Origin: Algiphilus sp965216485
Lineage (GTDB): Bacteria > Pseudomonadota > Gammaproteobacteria > Nevskiales > Nevskiaceae
DNA length: 64,000 nt
NCBI RefSeq assembly: GCF_965216485.1
Contig: NZ_OZ244162.1
Location: 2,728,001 to 2,792,000 of the forward strand
Direction: 5' to 3'
Of the stretch, positions 8,872 through 18,370 are shown one piece after another. Each line of letters opens with the position of its first letter. Within the stretch, counting starts at the first letter, position 1. A program made the position numbers and the translations under genes. The notes beneath the pieces were generated by a model, which made no database searches, had not been told where the DNA came from, and was given only the letters and a program-made list of their open reading frames with translations.

Positions 8872-9990
8872 ATGGAAAATCCTCACTTCATTAGCCGCCC
8901 CGCGAGACGTCGGCCGCGCGCGGACGACACGCCGGACCGTCGTCTTTCCTTCACGGGAAGAAACACAGGGAACTTGCTGTTCATTGATGCCTTGCGCCGC
9001 ATCGTGACGCATCAGGACTATGCGCCGGAAGTCGGTTTCTGCCCGGAAAGCATCCGCGAACGACATGATGGACTCGTCATTCCAGCAGCAAATTGGTTGA
9101 ATGGGTCCTCCGACTGGGGCGGTCTGGCAGAATTGATCGAGCGATCACAGTTGCCTTGCGTGATGGTGGGACTTGGCGCACAGGCACCCAGCGAAGATCG
9201 GCCACCCCATGTCAGCGCAGGCACGCGCCGCCTACTGCAGGTTGTTGCCGAGCGCTCGCACTCAATCTCGGTCCGTGGCACCTACTCCGCGGAGATGGTC
9301 GAGCGCCTGGGCGTGAAGAATGTCACCGTCACCGGCTGCCCCTCGCTGTTGTGGCATGCGAACCGCATGCCTCAAGTCAAGCCAACGGACACTGGGGGGA
9401 TTAAAAGGGTGACAATCAATGCCAGCAGGGAAAACAATATCAACGCCCTCGAGAAGGATGACCTTCGCAACCAGGTGAGCTGCTTGCTATCGAGGCAGGC
9501 CTTTGAGAAAGGTTTTGACTTCGTGATCCAAACCGAGTCACCGGACCTCGATATGGCGATGTCCATGGAGCAAGGCCGCGCACCTGCGGCGCAAACCGTT
9601 GCCTACCTGAAAAAAGCCTTCGCTGCCGCACCCTCTGCGCTCCCCGCGTTTTTCCGGGAACACGTGCGAGCATTCTTCGATCCTGCGGAATGGATTGCAT
9701 CCATGCAACGTACCGACGCGGTCATCGGCACGCGCCTACACGGCGTGATTGCCGGTCTTCTTGCAGGCACACCATCGGTGCTCATCACCCACGACACCCG
9801 CACGCGCGAGATGGCCAACCATGCCGCTATCCCACAGATTCCGGCGAAGACCGTATTGAAGGAAGGGGAAATCGCCCCGCGTCGGCTCGTTGAGAGCGCC
9901 AACTTCACAGCCTTTAATCAACGCATGCAAAGCTATCGGAGAACCTTTCAGGCCTTCTTCGCCGCGAATGCGGTGCAAATCGCTCTCTAA
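8872..9990 (+). CDS. Polysaccharide pyruvyl transferase family protein
   Basis: The 372-residue protein resembles the WcaK/CsaB polysaccharide pyruvyl transferase superfamily, which adds ketal-linked pyruvate from phosphoenolpyruvate to sugars. Family-like signatures are an N-terminal TGNLLFIDA segment, VMVGLGAQAP in the middle, SVRGTYSAEMVERLGVKNV with the following TGCPSLLW, and IGTRLHGVIAGLLAGTPSV near the C terminus. A weak AGGA lies 15 bases before the ATG, so the start is not certain. It sits between sulfotransferase genes and the lipid-carrier transferase, which supports a role in decorating the same surface polymer. Some members of this superfamily act on other substrates. Confidence 0.8.
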   Translation: MENPHFISRPARRRPRADDTPDRRLSFTGRNTGNLLFIDALRRIVTHQDYAPEVGFCPESIRERHDGLVIPAANWLNGSSDWGGLAELIERSQLPCVMVGLGAQAPSEDRPPHVSAGTRRLLQVVAERSHSISVRGTYSAEMVERLGVKNVTVTGCPSLLWHANRMPQVKPTDTGGIKRVTINASRENNINALEKDDLRNQVSCLLSRQAFEKGFDFVIQTESPDLDMAMSMEQGRAPAAQTVAYLKKAFAAAPSALPAFFREHVRAFFDPAEWIASMQRTDAVIGTRLHGVIAGLLAGTPSVLITHDTRTREMANHAAIPQIPAKTVLKEGEIAPRRLVESANFTAFNQRMQSYRRTFQAFFAANAVQIAL

Positions 9991-10036
9991 AGGATGCAAT
10001 GAGCGTAACGGCCACCCTTGGCCGCCGGCGTCTCAG

Positions 10037-11113
10037 TTAGTCACTTAACCGAACGGCTTCCCGAGCGCGCAATCGCGCACGCGCAAGGTTATACAGGGCA
10101 ATGTGGCTCACTACGTAAGCCATGCAAAGCATGACCAGCTGAGACGTCGAGGGCGCGGAACGAACAGCAAACACTATGAAACCACCCGCCAATACCAATG
10201 GGATGAGTGCGGCGTAGCGCGGCAGCCTGGGGGATCGCATCTCCAACCAATCGCGCAGTAAATGGTGCAGGTGCGCATCGTCGGGTTCGTAAAAGGCCCG
10301 GCCTTCCCGATAACGGCGAATCATGCTGTGCAGCGTTTCCGTCACCGGATAAATCAGCACCGCCATGGCAAACCAGGGTGAGATATAGCCCTGGCCACCA
10401 TTGACCACCATCACGGAAAGGATGGCGATCAGGGCGCCGTTTAGGTAGGCGCCTCCATCCCCGAGAAAGATGCGGCCCTGCGGAAAGTTGAAGACGAGAA
10501 AGCCGAGGTTGGCGGCAATCACCACTTCGCAGATCACCGCCAGGGCGGCCTGCCCCGTCAACCCCGCCACGAGACCCAGCGCGAGGTAGGCCATGATGGC
10601 GTAGCCGGCGCAGAGACCATTTTGGCCATCGATGAGGTTGCAGGCATGGGTCATGCCGGCGACTGCGAAAGCGAAGAACAGGACACTGACGGGCGCAAAA
10701 GCAAGGGCTGCGTCCAGTAGCGGCACATCCACCGATTTCACGCCAAGCTGTGCATTAGCCAGGCTGAAAATCAGCGCAGCCGCGATGCACACGGAGTAGC
10801 GGATGGTCGGGCGCACCTTCTTGGTGACGTCCTCAAGGAAGCCGATTCCGAACATCAGAAAAACGCAGGCAGTCATGGCGGCGAAGACATAATTGGCTGC
10901 GGGGTAGAGCTTCGGCATCGCCATCAGCACGCCCAAGGCCGCGGCTGCGAACACAGCGAGGCCACCTATCCGCGGTACAATTCCGGAGTGCGATTTATGT
11001 GCCCCGAATTGCGCTGAATCACCGGTGATCCGCACATGCCAGCGCGCGGTCAGAATGATCGCAGCGTTCAGTACCGCACTTGCTGCCAGCACTATGAAGA
11101 GGGTCGTGAGCAC
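10037..11113 (-). CDS. WecA-like polyprenyl-phosphate sugar-1-phosphate transferase
   Basis: A 358-residue polytopic membrane protein of the MraY/WecA/TagO family, which moves a sugar-1-phosphate from a UDP-sugar to undecaprenyl phosphate to start glycan synthesis. Family marks are HKSHSGIVPRIGG near the N terminus, a cytoplasmic FLEDVTKK segment, NLIDGQNGL, FLGDGGAYLNG and the loop motif DDAHLHHLL. About ten hydrophobic segments are present. The start is a GTG at 11113. It is divergent from rfbB with 153 bases between, and probably primes the polymer built by the neighbouring transferases. The exact UDP-sugar (GlcNAc or another) cannot be told. E. coli WecA is the closest well-known relative. 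Confidence 0.88.
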   Translation of the reverse strand: MLTTLFIVLAASAVLNAAIILTARWHVRITGDSAQFGAHKSHSGIVPRIGGLAVFAAAALGVLMAMPKLYPAANYVFAAMTACVFLMFGIGFLEDVTKKVRPTIRYSVCIAAALIFSLANAQLGVKSVDVPLLDAALAFAPVSVLFFAFAVAGMTHACNLIDGQNGLCAGYAIMAYLALGLVAGLTGQAALAVICEVVIAANLGFLVFNFPQGRIFLGDGGAYLNGALIAILSVMVVNGGQGYISPWFAMAVLIYPVTETLHSMIRRYREGRAFYEPDDAHLHHLLRDWLEMRSPRLPRYAALIPLVLAGGFIVFAVRSAPSTSQLVMLCMAYVVSHIALYNLARARLRAREAVRLSD

Positions 11114-11146
11114 ACAGACTGCCTATGACACGGGGACGTGGAATGA

Positions 11147-11160
11147 TCGGCCGCGGCCGA
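11147..11160. promoter_or_regulatory. Perfect palindrome between wecA-like gene and rfbB
   Basis: The 14-base sequence TCGGCCGCGGCCGA is a perfect palindrome in the short divergent intergenic region. It could be a regulator site for one or both transcripts, but it is GC-only at its core and may be chance in this genome. Confidence 0.25.
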
Positions 11161-11266
11161 CCGCGCAGCTTATCAGCTTGACCGTGCCATCGGCCACGGG
11201 CCTTGATTTCAGCGATCTGCAGCCTTTCTGTCTGCCCACCTCGACTTGCCCGGAGTGTTGTTGCCG

Positions 11267-12328
11267 ATGAAGATTCTTGTCACTGGCGGTTGCGGTTTCA
11301 TCGGTTCCGCGTTGATCCGGCACTTGATGGCGCACAGCGCGCACGAAATCATCAACCTCGATGCCCTGACCTACGCCGCCACCTCGGACGCACTGGCGGA
11401 AATCGCCCGGAACGAGCGGTATCAGTTTGTCCATGGCGACATCCGTGACGCCGACACCGTGGAGCAGCTATTCGTAGAACATGTCCCGGATGCGGTCATG
11501 CACCTTGCCGCGGAATCCCACGTGGACCGATCCATCGACGACGCCCGGCCCTTCGTGGAAACGAATGTCCTCGGCACACAGGTGATGCTGGACGCAGCAC
11601 TGCGCCACTATCGTCGGCTTCCCGCGAGCGGGCGGAAAAGCTTCCGCTTCCATCACATCTCGACCGATGAGGTCTTCGGCAGTCTTGGCCCGACCGGCTA
11701 TTTCACCGAAGAAACGCCCTACGCACCGCGTTCGCCCTATGCCGCGAGCAAGGCCGCATCGGACCATCTCGTCCGCGCATGGCATCACACCCATGGCATG
11801 CCCACCATCATCAGCAACTGTTCCAACAACTACGGGCCTTTCCAGTTCCCCGAAAAGCTCATTCCACTGATGATCCTCAACGCGGTGGATCAAGAGCCGT
11901 TACCGGTCTACGGCGCGGGTGACAACGTACGCGACTGGCTGCATGTGGAGGACCACGCACGCGCCCTGCACTGCGTGCTCGAAGAGGGCGAGCCCGGGTC
12001 CGACTACAACGTCGGCGGCGATGGAGAACGCACCAATCTTGAGGTTGTGGAAGCGATCTGCCGCATCATGGATGAACGACGACCCGATCACGCCCCGCAT
12101 CGTGAGCTGATCCGCTTTGTGACGGATCGCCCCGGGCATGACCGACGCTATGCGATCGATGCCACGAAGATTCGACAGGAGCTTGGCTGGGCCCCGTTGC
12201 ATTCCTTCGAGTCAGGGCTGCGCCAGACCGTGGAGTGGTATCTCGCCCATCTCGACTGGTGCCGAAGCATTCAGCAGCGCCAGCAGGATGCTCTGCAGCG
12301 GCGCGGTCTGAGCGGATGCGCAGCATGA
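11267..12328 (+). CDS. rfbB: dTDP-glucose 4,6-dehydratase
   Basis: This 353-residue enzyme makes the second step of dTDP-L-rhamnose synthesis, converting dTDP-glucose to dTDP-4-keto-6-deoxyglucose. It is an extended short-chain dehydrogenase with an NAD site at the start (KILVTGGCGFIGSAL), the HLAAESHVDRS motif, the STDEVFGSL segment with its catalytic Asp-Glu pair, and YAASKAASDHLV carrying the Tyr-x3-Lys. The frame is open upstream to a TTG at 11246, but the ATG at 11267 begins directly with the Rossmann strand and has CGGAG about 11 bases before it. It is first of four overlapping rfb genes. Confidence 0.95.
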   Translation: MKILVTGGCGFIGSALIRHLMAHSAHEIINLDALTYAATSDALAEIARNERYQFVHGDIRDADTVEQLFVEHVPDAVMHLAAESHVDRSIDDARPFVETNVLGTQVMLDAALRHYRRLPASGRKSFRFHHISTDEVFGSLGPTGYFTEETPYAPRSPYAASKAASDHLVRAWHHTHGMPTIISNCSNNYGPFQFPEKLIPLMILNAVDQEPLPVYGAGDNVRDWLHVEDHARALHCVLEEGEPGSDYNVGGDGERTNLEVVEAICRIMDERRPDHAPHRELIRFVTDRPGHDRRYAIDATKIRQELGWAPLHSFESGLRQTVEWYLAHLDWCRSIQQRQQDALQRRGLSGCAA

Positions 12329-13206
12329 AGGGAATCATCCTCGCCGGCGGAGAAGGAACCCGCCTGTATCCGTCGACACTGGCCATCTCCAAGCAGCTGC
12401 TGCCGGTCTACGACAAACCCATGATCTACTACCCGCTGACCACTCTGATGTTGGCGGGCATCCAGGACATCCTGCTGATCTCGACGCCGCAGGACACCCC
12501 GCGTTTCGAGCAATTGCTCGGTGACGGCAGCCAGTGGGGCCTTTCCATTGAATACTGCGTACAAGCAGCTCCAAACGGGCTGGCCGAGGCCTTCCTGCTG
12601 GGTGCGGACTTCATCGCCGGAGAGCCCTGCACCCTCATCCTCGGAGACAACATCTTCTTCGGTCACGACCTCGTGCCTTCATTGCGCGCGGCCGCAGCGC
12701 GGACCGAGGGCGCCACGGTATTCGCCTATCCGGTTCATGATCCGCAACGCTACGGCGTGGTTTCCTTCGATGCTGGCGGTCGCGTCCGTTCCATCGAAGA
12801 AAAACCCGAGAAACCGCGCTCCCGCTACGCCATCACGGGCTTGTACTTCTACGATGACCAGGTCGTCGACCTCTGCCGCCAGATCACACCCTCGGCGCGC
12901 GGAGAGCTGGAAATCACCGACCTCAATCGCCTCTATCTCGAACAGGGCGCATTGCGCGTCGAGCGCATGGGCCGCGGTACCGCCTGGCTTGATACCGGAA
13001 CACACGATTCCTTGATGGAAGCCGGCAACTTCATCCATACCCTGGAGAAGCGTCAGGGCTTGAAGATCGCGAGCCCGGAGGAAGTCGCCTTCCGCTGCGG
13101 ATTCATCTCCGAACAGGCATTGCGTGATCTTGCCGTTCCCCTGCGCAAGAGTGGATATGGGGAGTATCTGGAACGCATTGCCGACGAAGGGCCGGAGGCA
13201 CCATGA
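12325..13206 (+). CDS. rfbA: Glucose-1-phosphate thymidylyltransferase
   Basis: A 293-residue enzyme that makes dTDP-glucose from dTTP and glucose-1-phosphate, the first step of the dTDP-rhamnose pathway. The nucleotidyltransferase signature KGIILAGGEGTRLYP is at the N terminus, followed by SKQLLPVYDKPMIYYPL and, later, LGDNIFFGHDL with the metal-binding Asp. The ATG at 12325 overlaps the rfbB stop (ATGA), so translation is coupled. Another in-frame ATG at 12316 is possible. Its length and residues match the RmlA family. Confidence 0.95.
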   Translation: MKGIILAGGEGTRLYPSTLAISKQLLPVYDKPMIYYPLTTLMLAGIQDILLISTPQDTPRFEQLLGDGSQWGLSIEYCVQAAPNGLAEAFLLGADFIAGEPCTLILGDNIFFGHDLVPSLRAAAARTEGATVFAYPVHDPQRYGVVSFDAGGRVRSIEEKPEKPRSRYAITGLYFYDDQVVDLCRQITPSARGELEITDLNRLYLEQGALRVERMGRGTAWLDTGTHDSLMEAGNFIHTLEKRQGLKIASPEEVAFRCGFISEQALRDLAVPLRKSGYGEYLERIADEGPEAP

Positions 13207-13748
13207 CGCCTCGAAAAACCGCGCTGAACGAGGTACTGATCCTGGAACCCACGGTCTTCGGCGATGCGCGCGGCTACTTCATGGAGGCCTTCAATCGCAG
13301 GCAGTTCGAGGCCGCAGCTGGTCATCCGGGCGCATTCGTGCAGGACAACCAATCACGCTCACGAAAGGGTGTACTGCGCGGACTGCACTACCAGATTGGC
13401 GCACACCCCCAGGGCAAATTGGTGCGCGTGCTCGCCGGAGAGATCTTCGACGTCGCCGTCGATATCCGGCGCGCCTCAGCCACTTTCGGACAATGGACAG
13501 GTGTGCTGCTGTCGGCGGAAAACCGCTATCAGCTCTGGGTGCCGCCCGGTTTTGCCCATGGCTTCCTGGTGACCTCGGAATCCGCCGAGGTGCTCTACAA
13601 GGTCACCGACTGGTACGACCCCGATGGCGAACGCTCCGTTCGCTGGGACGACCCCGACATTGGCATCGATTGGCCACTGGAAGCGGAGCCGATACTCGCC
13701 GCGAAGGACCGCGACGGCTGTCTGTTGCGCGACGCCGAGACCTTCTAA
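13203..13748 (+). CDS. rfbC: dTDP-4-dehydrorhamnose 3,5-epimerase
   Basis: The 181-residue cupin enzyme performs the double epimerisation that yields dTDP-4-keto-L-rhamnose. Family marks are GDARGYFMEAFN, FVQDNQSRSRKGVLRGLHYQ (including the catalytic His), GEIFDVAVDIRR and LWVPPGFAHGFLV. Its ATG overlaps the rfbA stop as ATGA. Length is normal for RmlC. Confidence 0.95.
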   Translation: MTPRKTALNEVLILEPTVFGDARGYFMEAFNRRQFEAAAGHPGAFVQDNQSRSRKGVLRGLHYQIGAHPQGKLVRVLAGEIFDVAVDIRRASATFGQWTGVLLSAENRYQLWVPPGFAHGFLVTSESAEVLYKVTDWYDPDGERSVRWDDPDIGIDWPLEAEPILAAKDRDGCLLRDAETF

Positions 13749-14635
13749 TGCAGCGTCTCCTTGTCACCGGCGCCCACGGCCAGGTCGCGCGCGCGCTCAC
13801 TGCCCAGGCGCAAGGCCACTTCGCGTGCCGTGCCCTGGACCGCACGACGCTCGACATCACGGATGCGAAGGAAGCGGAAGCCGCGCTGCGCGACTATCGC
13901 CCGGATTGCGTCATCAACGCCGCGGCCTATACCGCGGTGGACAAAGCCGAGCAGGAGCAGGCTGCGGCCTACGCGGTCAACCGCGACGGCGCTGCCCATC
14001 TTGCAACGGCCTGCGCCCGGATCGGCGCTCGCCTCATTCACCTGTCGACGGACTTTGTGTTCGACGGCCGCACCAATGTCCCCTATCAACCCGACGCCGC
14101 AGCCGCGCCCCTGAGCGTCTACGGTGCAAGTAAATGGGCCGGCGAAGAGGAGGTCCGACGCATTGCGAGCGAGGCAACCGTCGTTCGTACGAGCTGGGTC
14201 TACGGTCCCGGCGGCGGCAACTTCGTGCGCACCATGTTGCGTTTGCTCCAGCAGCGGCCCCAGTTATCCGTCGTGGCCGATCAGTTCGGCTCGCCGACCC
14301 ACACCCACAGTCTGGCGCGCTTTCTCCTTCACCTCGTGCGCCATGGGCAAGGCGCAGGGCAGACCTTGCACTGGGCCGATGCCGGGGCCGCCACGTGGTA
14401 TGACCTCGCCCATATGACGCGGCTGCTTGCGCGCCAACGCTGGCCGGAACGGGTCTGGGGGGATGTCGTGCCCACCGATACGGCAGGCTACCCCACCCCG
14501 GCGCAGCGCCCCCGCTTCAGTGTTCTGGATACCCGAAGTGCGGTCGCAGTGACAGGCCTGACGCCCGCGAGCTGGATGTGCATGCTCGACCAGGCATTGC
14601 GTCTGGATGATGCCGCGGACTGGCTGCCCGCCTAG
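13748..14635 (+). CDS. rfbD: dTDP-4-dehydrorhamnose reductase
   Basis: The 295-residue NADPH-dependent reductase completes dTDP-L-rhamnose. It begins QRLLVTGAHGQVARAL (Rossmann site), with CVINAAAYTAVDKAE, LSTDFVFDG and YGASKWAGEE carrying the Tyr-x3-Lys pair. The frame stays open far upstream, inside rfbC, but the ATG at 13748 overlaps the rfbC TAA as TAATG and starts exactly at the Rossmann strand. The stop is convergent with the gfcB-like gene, and the two stop codons share the bases CTAG at 14632-14635. Confidence 0.95.
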   Translation: MQRLLVTGAHGQVARALTAQAQGHFACRALDRTTLDITDAKEAEAALRDYRPDCVINAAAYTAVDKAEQEQAAAYAVNRDGAAHLATACARIGARLIHLSTDFVFDGRTNVPYQPDAAAAPLSVYGASKWAGEEEVRRIASEATVVRTSWVYGPGGGNFVRTMLRLLQQRPQLSVVADQFGSPTHTHSLARFLLHLVRHGQGAGQTLHWADAGAATWYDLAHMTRLLARQRWPERVWGDVVPTDTAGYPTPAQRPRFSVLDTRSAVAVTGLTPASWMCMLDQALRLDDAADWLPA

Positions 14636-15273
14636 GGCAATTGCTCGATTCGAATGTCGTAGGGCACACCCGGGAGCCGTTGGCGGGTGATCACCACATG
14701 GCCAGTCTCGGGCACGAACCAGTATTCGTTGGTCCAGCGCGCCCCCGTGGACGGTACATGCACCGACTCGGTATACCGGGCCAGCAACTCCACCCGCCCA
14801 CCGAAAGACACCGGTGTCGCGGGATGAAGCTGGCCGGGCCAAACTTCCACGATCACATCGTCCATCGGCGCTTCAAGTTGGACATAGTAGCTTCGGCTTT
14901 CCGGCCCGGCATCGGCGGAGTGCAGCGACTCGCCACCTGGCGCATCGAGCCGATGCATATTGATCAGATCACCGCGAAAACCCTCGGTCGCAATGATGCG
15001 GCCCTCGCGCGTCCATAACCGCAATCCGTCACTCCCCACCCACTGCCCCACGCCTGCCTTTGTCTGGGCCAGGAACAGCCGCCCAGGCGTCCCGCCGTTG
15101 ATCTGCACGCGAATCTGGGTATACGGCAATGGAATACGCTCGACGAGGGCCTGGGGGTCGCCGCCGGCGTCGACAGCGCTCCGGATCCGCTCTGCCGGCC
15201 GGCAGGCGCCGAGGATGATCACGGCCACCAGAAGCAGCAGCGAGCGTCCGACCATGCGATTTGTCCGCACCAT
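14632..15273 (-). CDS. GfcB/YjbF-like outer-membrane lipoprotein
   Basis: A 213-residue predicted lipoprotein: a hydrophobic N terminus ends in the lipobox LGAC (Cys24). The body (YTQIRVQINGGTPGRLFLAQ, VGSDGLRLWTREGRIIATEGF, NEYWFVPETGHVVITRQ) resembles the YmcC/YjbF/GfcB group, lipoproteins coded with group 4 capsule or Yjb exopolysaccharide genes. Its ATG overlaps the stop of the upstream YjbH-like gene (TGATG), so it is the last gene of the operon. An internal Met7 (15255) is an alternative start and would still leave a good lipoprotein signal. Its precise role in polymer export is not established. Confidence 0.8.
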   Translation of the reverse strand: MVRTNRMVGRSLLLLVAVIILGACRPAERIRSAVDAGGDPQALVERIPLPYTQIRVQINGGTPGRLFLAQTKAGVGQWVGSDGLRLWTREGRIIATEGFRGDLINMHRLDAPGGESLHSADAGPESRSYYVQLEAPMDDVIVEVWPGQLHPATPVSFGGRVELLARYTESVHVPSTGARWTNEYWFVPETGHVVITRQRLPGVPYDIRIEQLP

Positions 15274-17480
15274 CAGCGTCCCCAGTCCGCTTGCCGCGTC
15301 TGCAAGGTACGCGCATGGCTGGCGTCTAGGCTGTAGTACAGCGAACGACCGGAGACGACCTTCTGTCCCCCGTCACGCTGAATGGGCCGGAAGCTGAACT
15401 GCGCTGCCCCGGTACCCCCCTTGGCGCTGAACAGACCAAAGGGAATGCTCATATAAAAACCCTTGTCGAAAGCGCCTTCTCCAAACTCTTCCGCCGAAAC
15501 ATTGGTAAAGCTCGCGAAGATGCCGAAGCGCGCACCACTGGCGAATCCACGGGAAAAGTCGAAGGTAACTCCTACATCACGCGCGAGGTAGCGACCCGCA
15601 CTCACGACCATGCGAATGTTCTCGAATGGCAGCTCGTGATAGTAGGTGAGGTGCCCCGTGGTGGTGTTGTAGTCCTGGAATCCGAAACGCTGCTCGAAGT
15701 CGCGCTGCCAGACATGCGCCACTTCGAAGCCTACCGCCCATCGCCCGTTGGTAGGCCGGTACAAGACTTCGCTGGCCCCGCCACCGAACATGTCCTCAAA
15801 GATACCGGCCGAAAAACGGCCAAACCAATCTGGCGCAATCGGGAAAAAATAGTTGGCCTCCAGCTGAGACAGGTAATAGTCCTTGCCGGTGCGCAGATAG
15901 CGACGCACATCGCTCCGCACCTTCGGCAATTCGCTTGGGAAATCCCGATCCAGGCGGCTCCCGAAATTGTCCGCGATATTGACCGCAACCCCGCCGGACA
16001 GGCTGAGCCGGGGGCCGAGCTGGGCGGTACCTGTAAAGCGGGCGAGCAGCTGCGCGAAGGCAAAATTTTCCGGACCGCCAATATTCGACCGGAGCGAGGG
16101 TGTCACGCGGTAGCCGAAGGTGGGATAGCGCAGCAGATCACGATAGGTCGCGGTACGGAAGCCCGCCGGGTCCGCCGCCTCGGTCCGGACATAGCTTGCC
16201 AGGACGTCAACGGGCGCCGGCCCCATGACACTTCGATGGAAGGCACCGCGCGGAAACACCACGCTGGTTGCTTCGATACCACCGACCATTTCGACGATCT
16301 CGAACTCGTCGTAATAGCTCCCCGTATGCCGCACGAGTGCTCGGGCAACACGCCCTGCCAGCAGCGGCAGGCTTTCCGCGAGTTGCTGGTTGGCCCATAC
16401 CGTGAGGCGGCGCACCCCCGCTGCATCACGAGTCGCGTCAATGGCGTAGACCGAAATCCACTGATCATCCAGCTCACGCTGGATACGCTCGACCCGGGCA
16501 GGGGACAGCGCGCGTGCTCTTCCATGCCGCACCTGCGTACGGTAGCTCGGCATGGCCGGCGTCGCGGGTCGAAGCACCTTCTCCGGTCCGCGCATCTGGT
16601 CGAAGTTGCCTACCGCAGTGAACCGGAGACCGAGCGTATTCCCGCGCTGCCAACTCGCCGCCACCTGCGCCCATTCTCCAAAGGCGTAGGACACGCCGAA
16701 GTTGACCCGAGATTCCACCTCAGGATCTGCCGGAAAGCGCACCTCGTCCGGCGCCGTCTCGGGCGCTACTGGATTCTGCGCGAAGCGCTCATTGTTGTAG
16801 TCGTTGCCTTCGACTTCGAGGCTCAGACTCACAGGACCGTCCGAGGGTGTCCAGACCAGGCCGCCGAAGAGCGCCGTGGGTCCCGTAAACCATGACTCTG
16901 GGCTGAGCTTGCCGGCTTCGCGCTCGAAATCGAACTGGCGCGTCTCGAAGCGCTCGTTCGCTGCGGCCAAAGGGTTCTTGAAGTCCGCTCGTCCGCCCAG
17001 GCGCCCCCAACCCAGACCGAAATGCACGTCGAGGTTAAAGAAGCGGCGACTCATCACCACATATTCCGAAGCGAGCAGGCCGTTGCCACCGAGATCGGTG
17101 AGGCCCACCGCTACTGCCGGTAGCCAGTCTCCTTCGCGCAAGAGTCTGAACTGGAAGTCGACCCCTTTGTCCGTGAAGTCATCGCGTGAGGGGTCGGTGG
17201 CCAACGCCGGATTGGTGATGTTGACGAAACGGAATCCGCCTTGCAGCCATTGGAAGGGCTGCACATGGAGCAGATATCCCTCAATGGGGTCTGTGCTGGA
17301 GAAGCCAGTTCCGATGGCTCCCTGCCCGAGGCTGCGGGCCGTCGGCGTCTGCATCAGACCCACTTGCCCGTAGTCGTTCAAGAAGCGTGCGGGTGCGCCC
17401 TGCGCCGGCCCCCACACCAAGCTTCCCAAAAGAACGGCGAGGCCCGTGCAGCGGCACGCTGCATGGAAAAGCTGCATCAT
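15273..17480 (-). CDS. YjbH/GfcD-family exopolysaccharide outer-membrane protein
   Basis: This 735-residue protein has a signal peptide (cleavage near GPAQGAPAR) and the family-like opening NDYGQVGLMQTPTARSLGQG. Many short amphipathic beta strands ending in aromatic residues follow. It matches the YjbH/GfcD family, predicted outer-membrane barrels linked to exopolysaccharide secretion in E. coli. Its ATG overlaps the stop of the GfcC-like gene and its stop overlaps the start of the GfcB-like gene, so the three are translationally coupled. The order here (C, D, B) differs from E. coli (B, C, D). Confidence 0.85.
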   Translation of the reverse strand: MMQLFHAACRCTGLAVLLGSLVWGPAQGAPARFLNDYGQVGLMQTPTARSLGQGAIGTGFSSTDPIEGYLLHVQPFQWLQGGFRFVNITNPALATDPSRDDFTDKGVDFQFRLLREGDWLPAVAVGLTDLGGNGLLASEYVVMSRRFFNLDVHFGLGWGRLGGRADFKNPLAAANERFETRQFDFEREAGKLSPESWFTGPTALFGGLVWTPSDGPVSLSLEVEGNDYNNERFAQNPVAPETAPDEVRFPADPEVESRVNFGVSYAFGEWAQVAASWQRGNTLGLRFTAVGNFDQMRGPEKVLRPATPAMPSYRTQVRHGRARALSPARVERIQRELDDQWISVYAIDATRDAAGVRRLTVWANQQLAESLPLLAGRVARALVRHTGSYYDEFEIVEMVGGIEATSVVFPRGAFHRSVMGPAPVDVLASYVRTEAADPAGFRTATYRDLLRYPTFGYRVTPSLRSNIGGPENFAFAQLLARFTGTAQLGPRLSLSGGVAVNIADNFGSRLDRDFPSELPKVRSDVRRYLRTGKDYYLSQLEANYFFPIAPDWFGRFSAGIFEDMFGGGASEVLYRPTNGRWAVGFEVAHVWQRDFEQRFGFQDYNTTTGHLTYYHELPFENIRMVVSAGRYLARDVGVTFDFSRGFASGARFGIFASFTNVSAEEFGEGAFDKGFYMSIPFGLFSAKGGTGAAQFSFRPIQRDGGQKVVSGRSLYYSLDASHARTLQTRQADWGR

Positions 17481-18340
17481 CGCGCGCGACTGGAGGGCGA
17501 AGGACGGCGGTCATCGAGCGCTTCATCCATCCGCAGCGCCGGCAGCGCGGAGCGGTCGGCAACGCCATCGGCAGCGTCACGAGTGCGCAGCGTGCTGAAC
17601 TGCTCTGCCAGATTAGCGTTACGACCTGGTACCACGATAACCGACCCCGGCGGTACATTGCGCCGCTCGTAGTTCCAGAACGCCGCGCGAATCGGTCGCC
17701 GTTCTCCGTTGGGAAGGTACACAAAGGTCTCGGACCGGTCGGCCCCACGCGCCCAGCCACCGGCTGAGCGGATGTAATCCCGCGCATCGGCATCCGATAC
17801 AAAGTCAATGGCTCCCGGCGACTTCACCGCTCCCGCCACCAGGACGGCCGTTGGGATGGCGGGCAGGAAAAGGAGATCGCCCGCCTGCCATCGAACGGCC
17901 TGCGCAGCATCGCGCTGCACCGCCACCGGGTCCAGCTTCAGCGGAAGCCGAATGTAGTCCTTCGGATAGGCACTTAGCCGCGCGCGCATGTCACTTGCGC
18001 AAGGCCCCGAATAGAGCAGCAACTGCAGGGCCACGAGGGTCGACGTGGCGTACGAGTCCGTGTCGCGGTCAATCGCTCGACTCCCACTCGTGGCAAGTGG
18101 GCGCAAGAGCATGGCACCCAGTGGATAGTGCCCCACGGAGGCAATCGCGGCTTCGCCGAGCAATTCGTGCGCGAGTCGCGTGGTCTGCTGCACAGCGGGA
18201 GACGTCGTTTCGGATGCGTGCTGTCCCATGCCCTGGCCGACTGAGCCCAAGACACATTGGCCGCTCTCATCCGCATTCGCGGAGAGGGTTGTGGCCCACG
18301 AGGCCAACAGGAAGGCCAGGGGAACGATAGATCGGAACAT
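17477..18340 (-). CDS. GfcC/YjbG-like capsule biosynthesis protein
   Basis: A 287-residue periplasmic protein with a clean signal peptide (FRSIVPLAFLLASWATTLSA). The central part (VLVAGAVKSPGAIDF, YIRSAGGWARGADRS, VYLPNGERRPI) is a beta-grasp or SLBB-like module as in GfcC and in the polysaccharide export protein Wza. GfcC-family proteins belong to group 4 capsule operons. I prefer the ATG at 18340 because it opens directly on the signal peptide; another ATG at 18358 in the same frame has GAGCGAAG just before it. It is the first gene after the hairpin at 18373-18397. Confidence 0.8.
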   Translation of the reverse strand: MFRSIVPLAFLLASWATTLSANADESGQCVLGSVGQGMGQHASETTSPAVQQTTRLAHELLGEAAIASVGHYPLGAMLLRPLATSGSRAIDRDTDSYATSTLVALQLLLYSGPCASDMRARLSAYPKDYIRLPLKLDPVAVQRDAAQAVRWQAGDLLFLPAIPTAVLVAGAVKSPGAIDFVSDADARDYIRSAGGWARGADRSETFVYLPNGERRPIRAAFWNYERRNVPPGSVIVVPGRNANLAEQFSTLRTRDAADGVADRSALPALRMDEALDDRRPSPSSRAR

Positions 18341-18370
18341 GGCTTCGCTTTCAAACATCTTCGCTCAACG

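Noticed and set aside
13124..13747. N-terminal extension of rfbD
   Set aside because: The extra frame overlaps rfbC and starts without a ribosome binding site. TAATG coupling at 13746-13750 gives the correct start.
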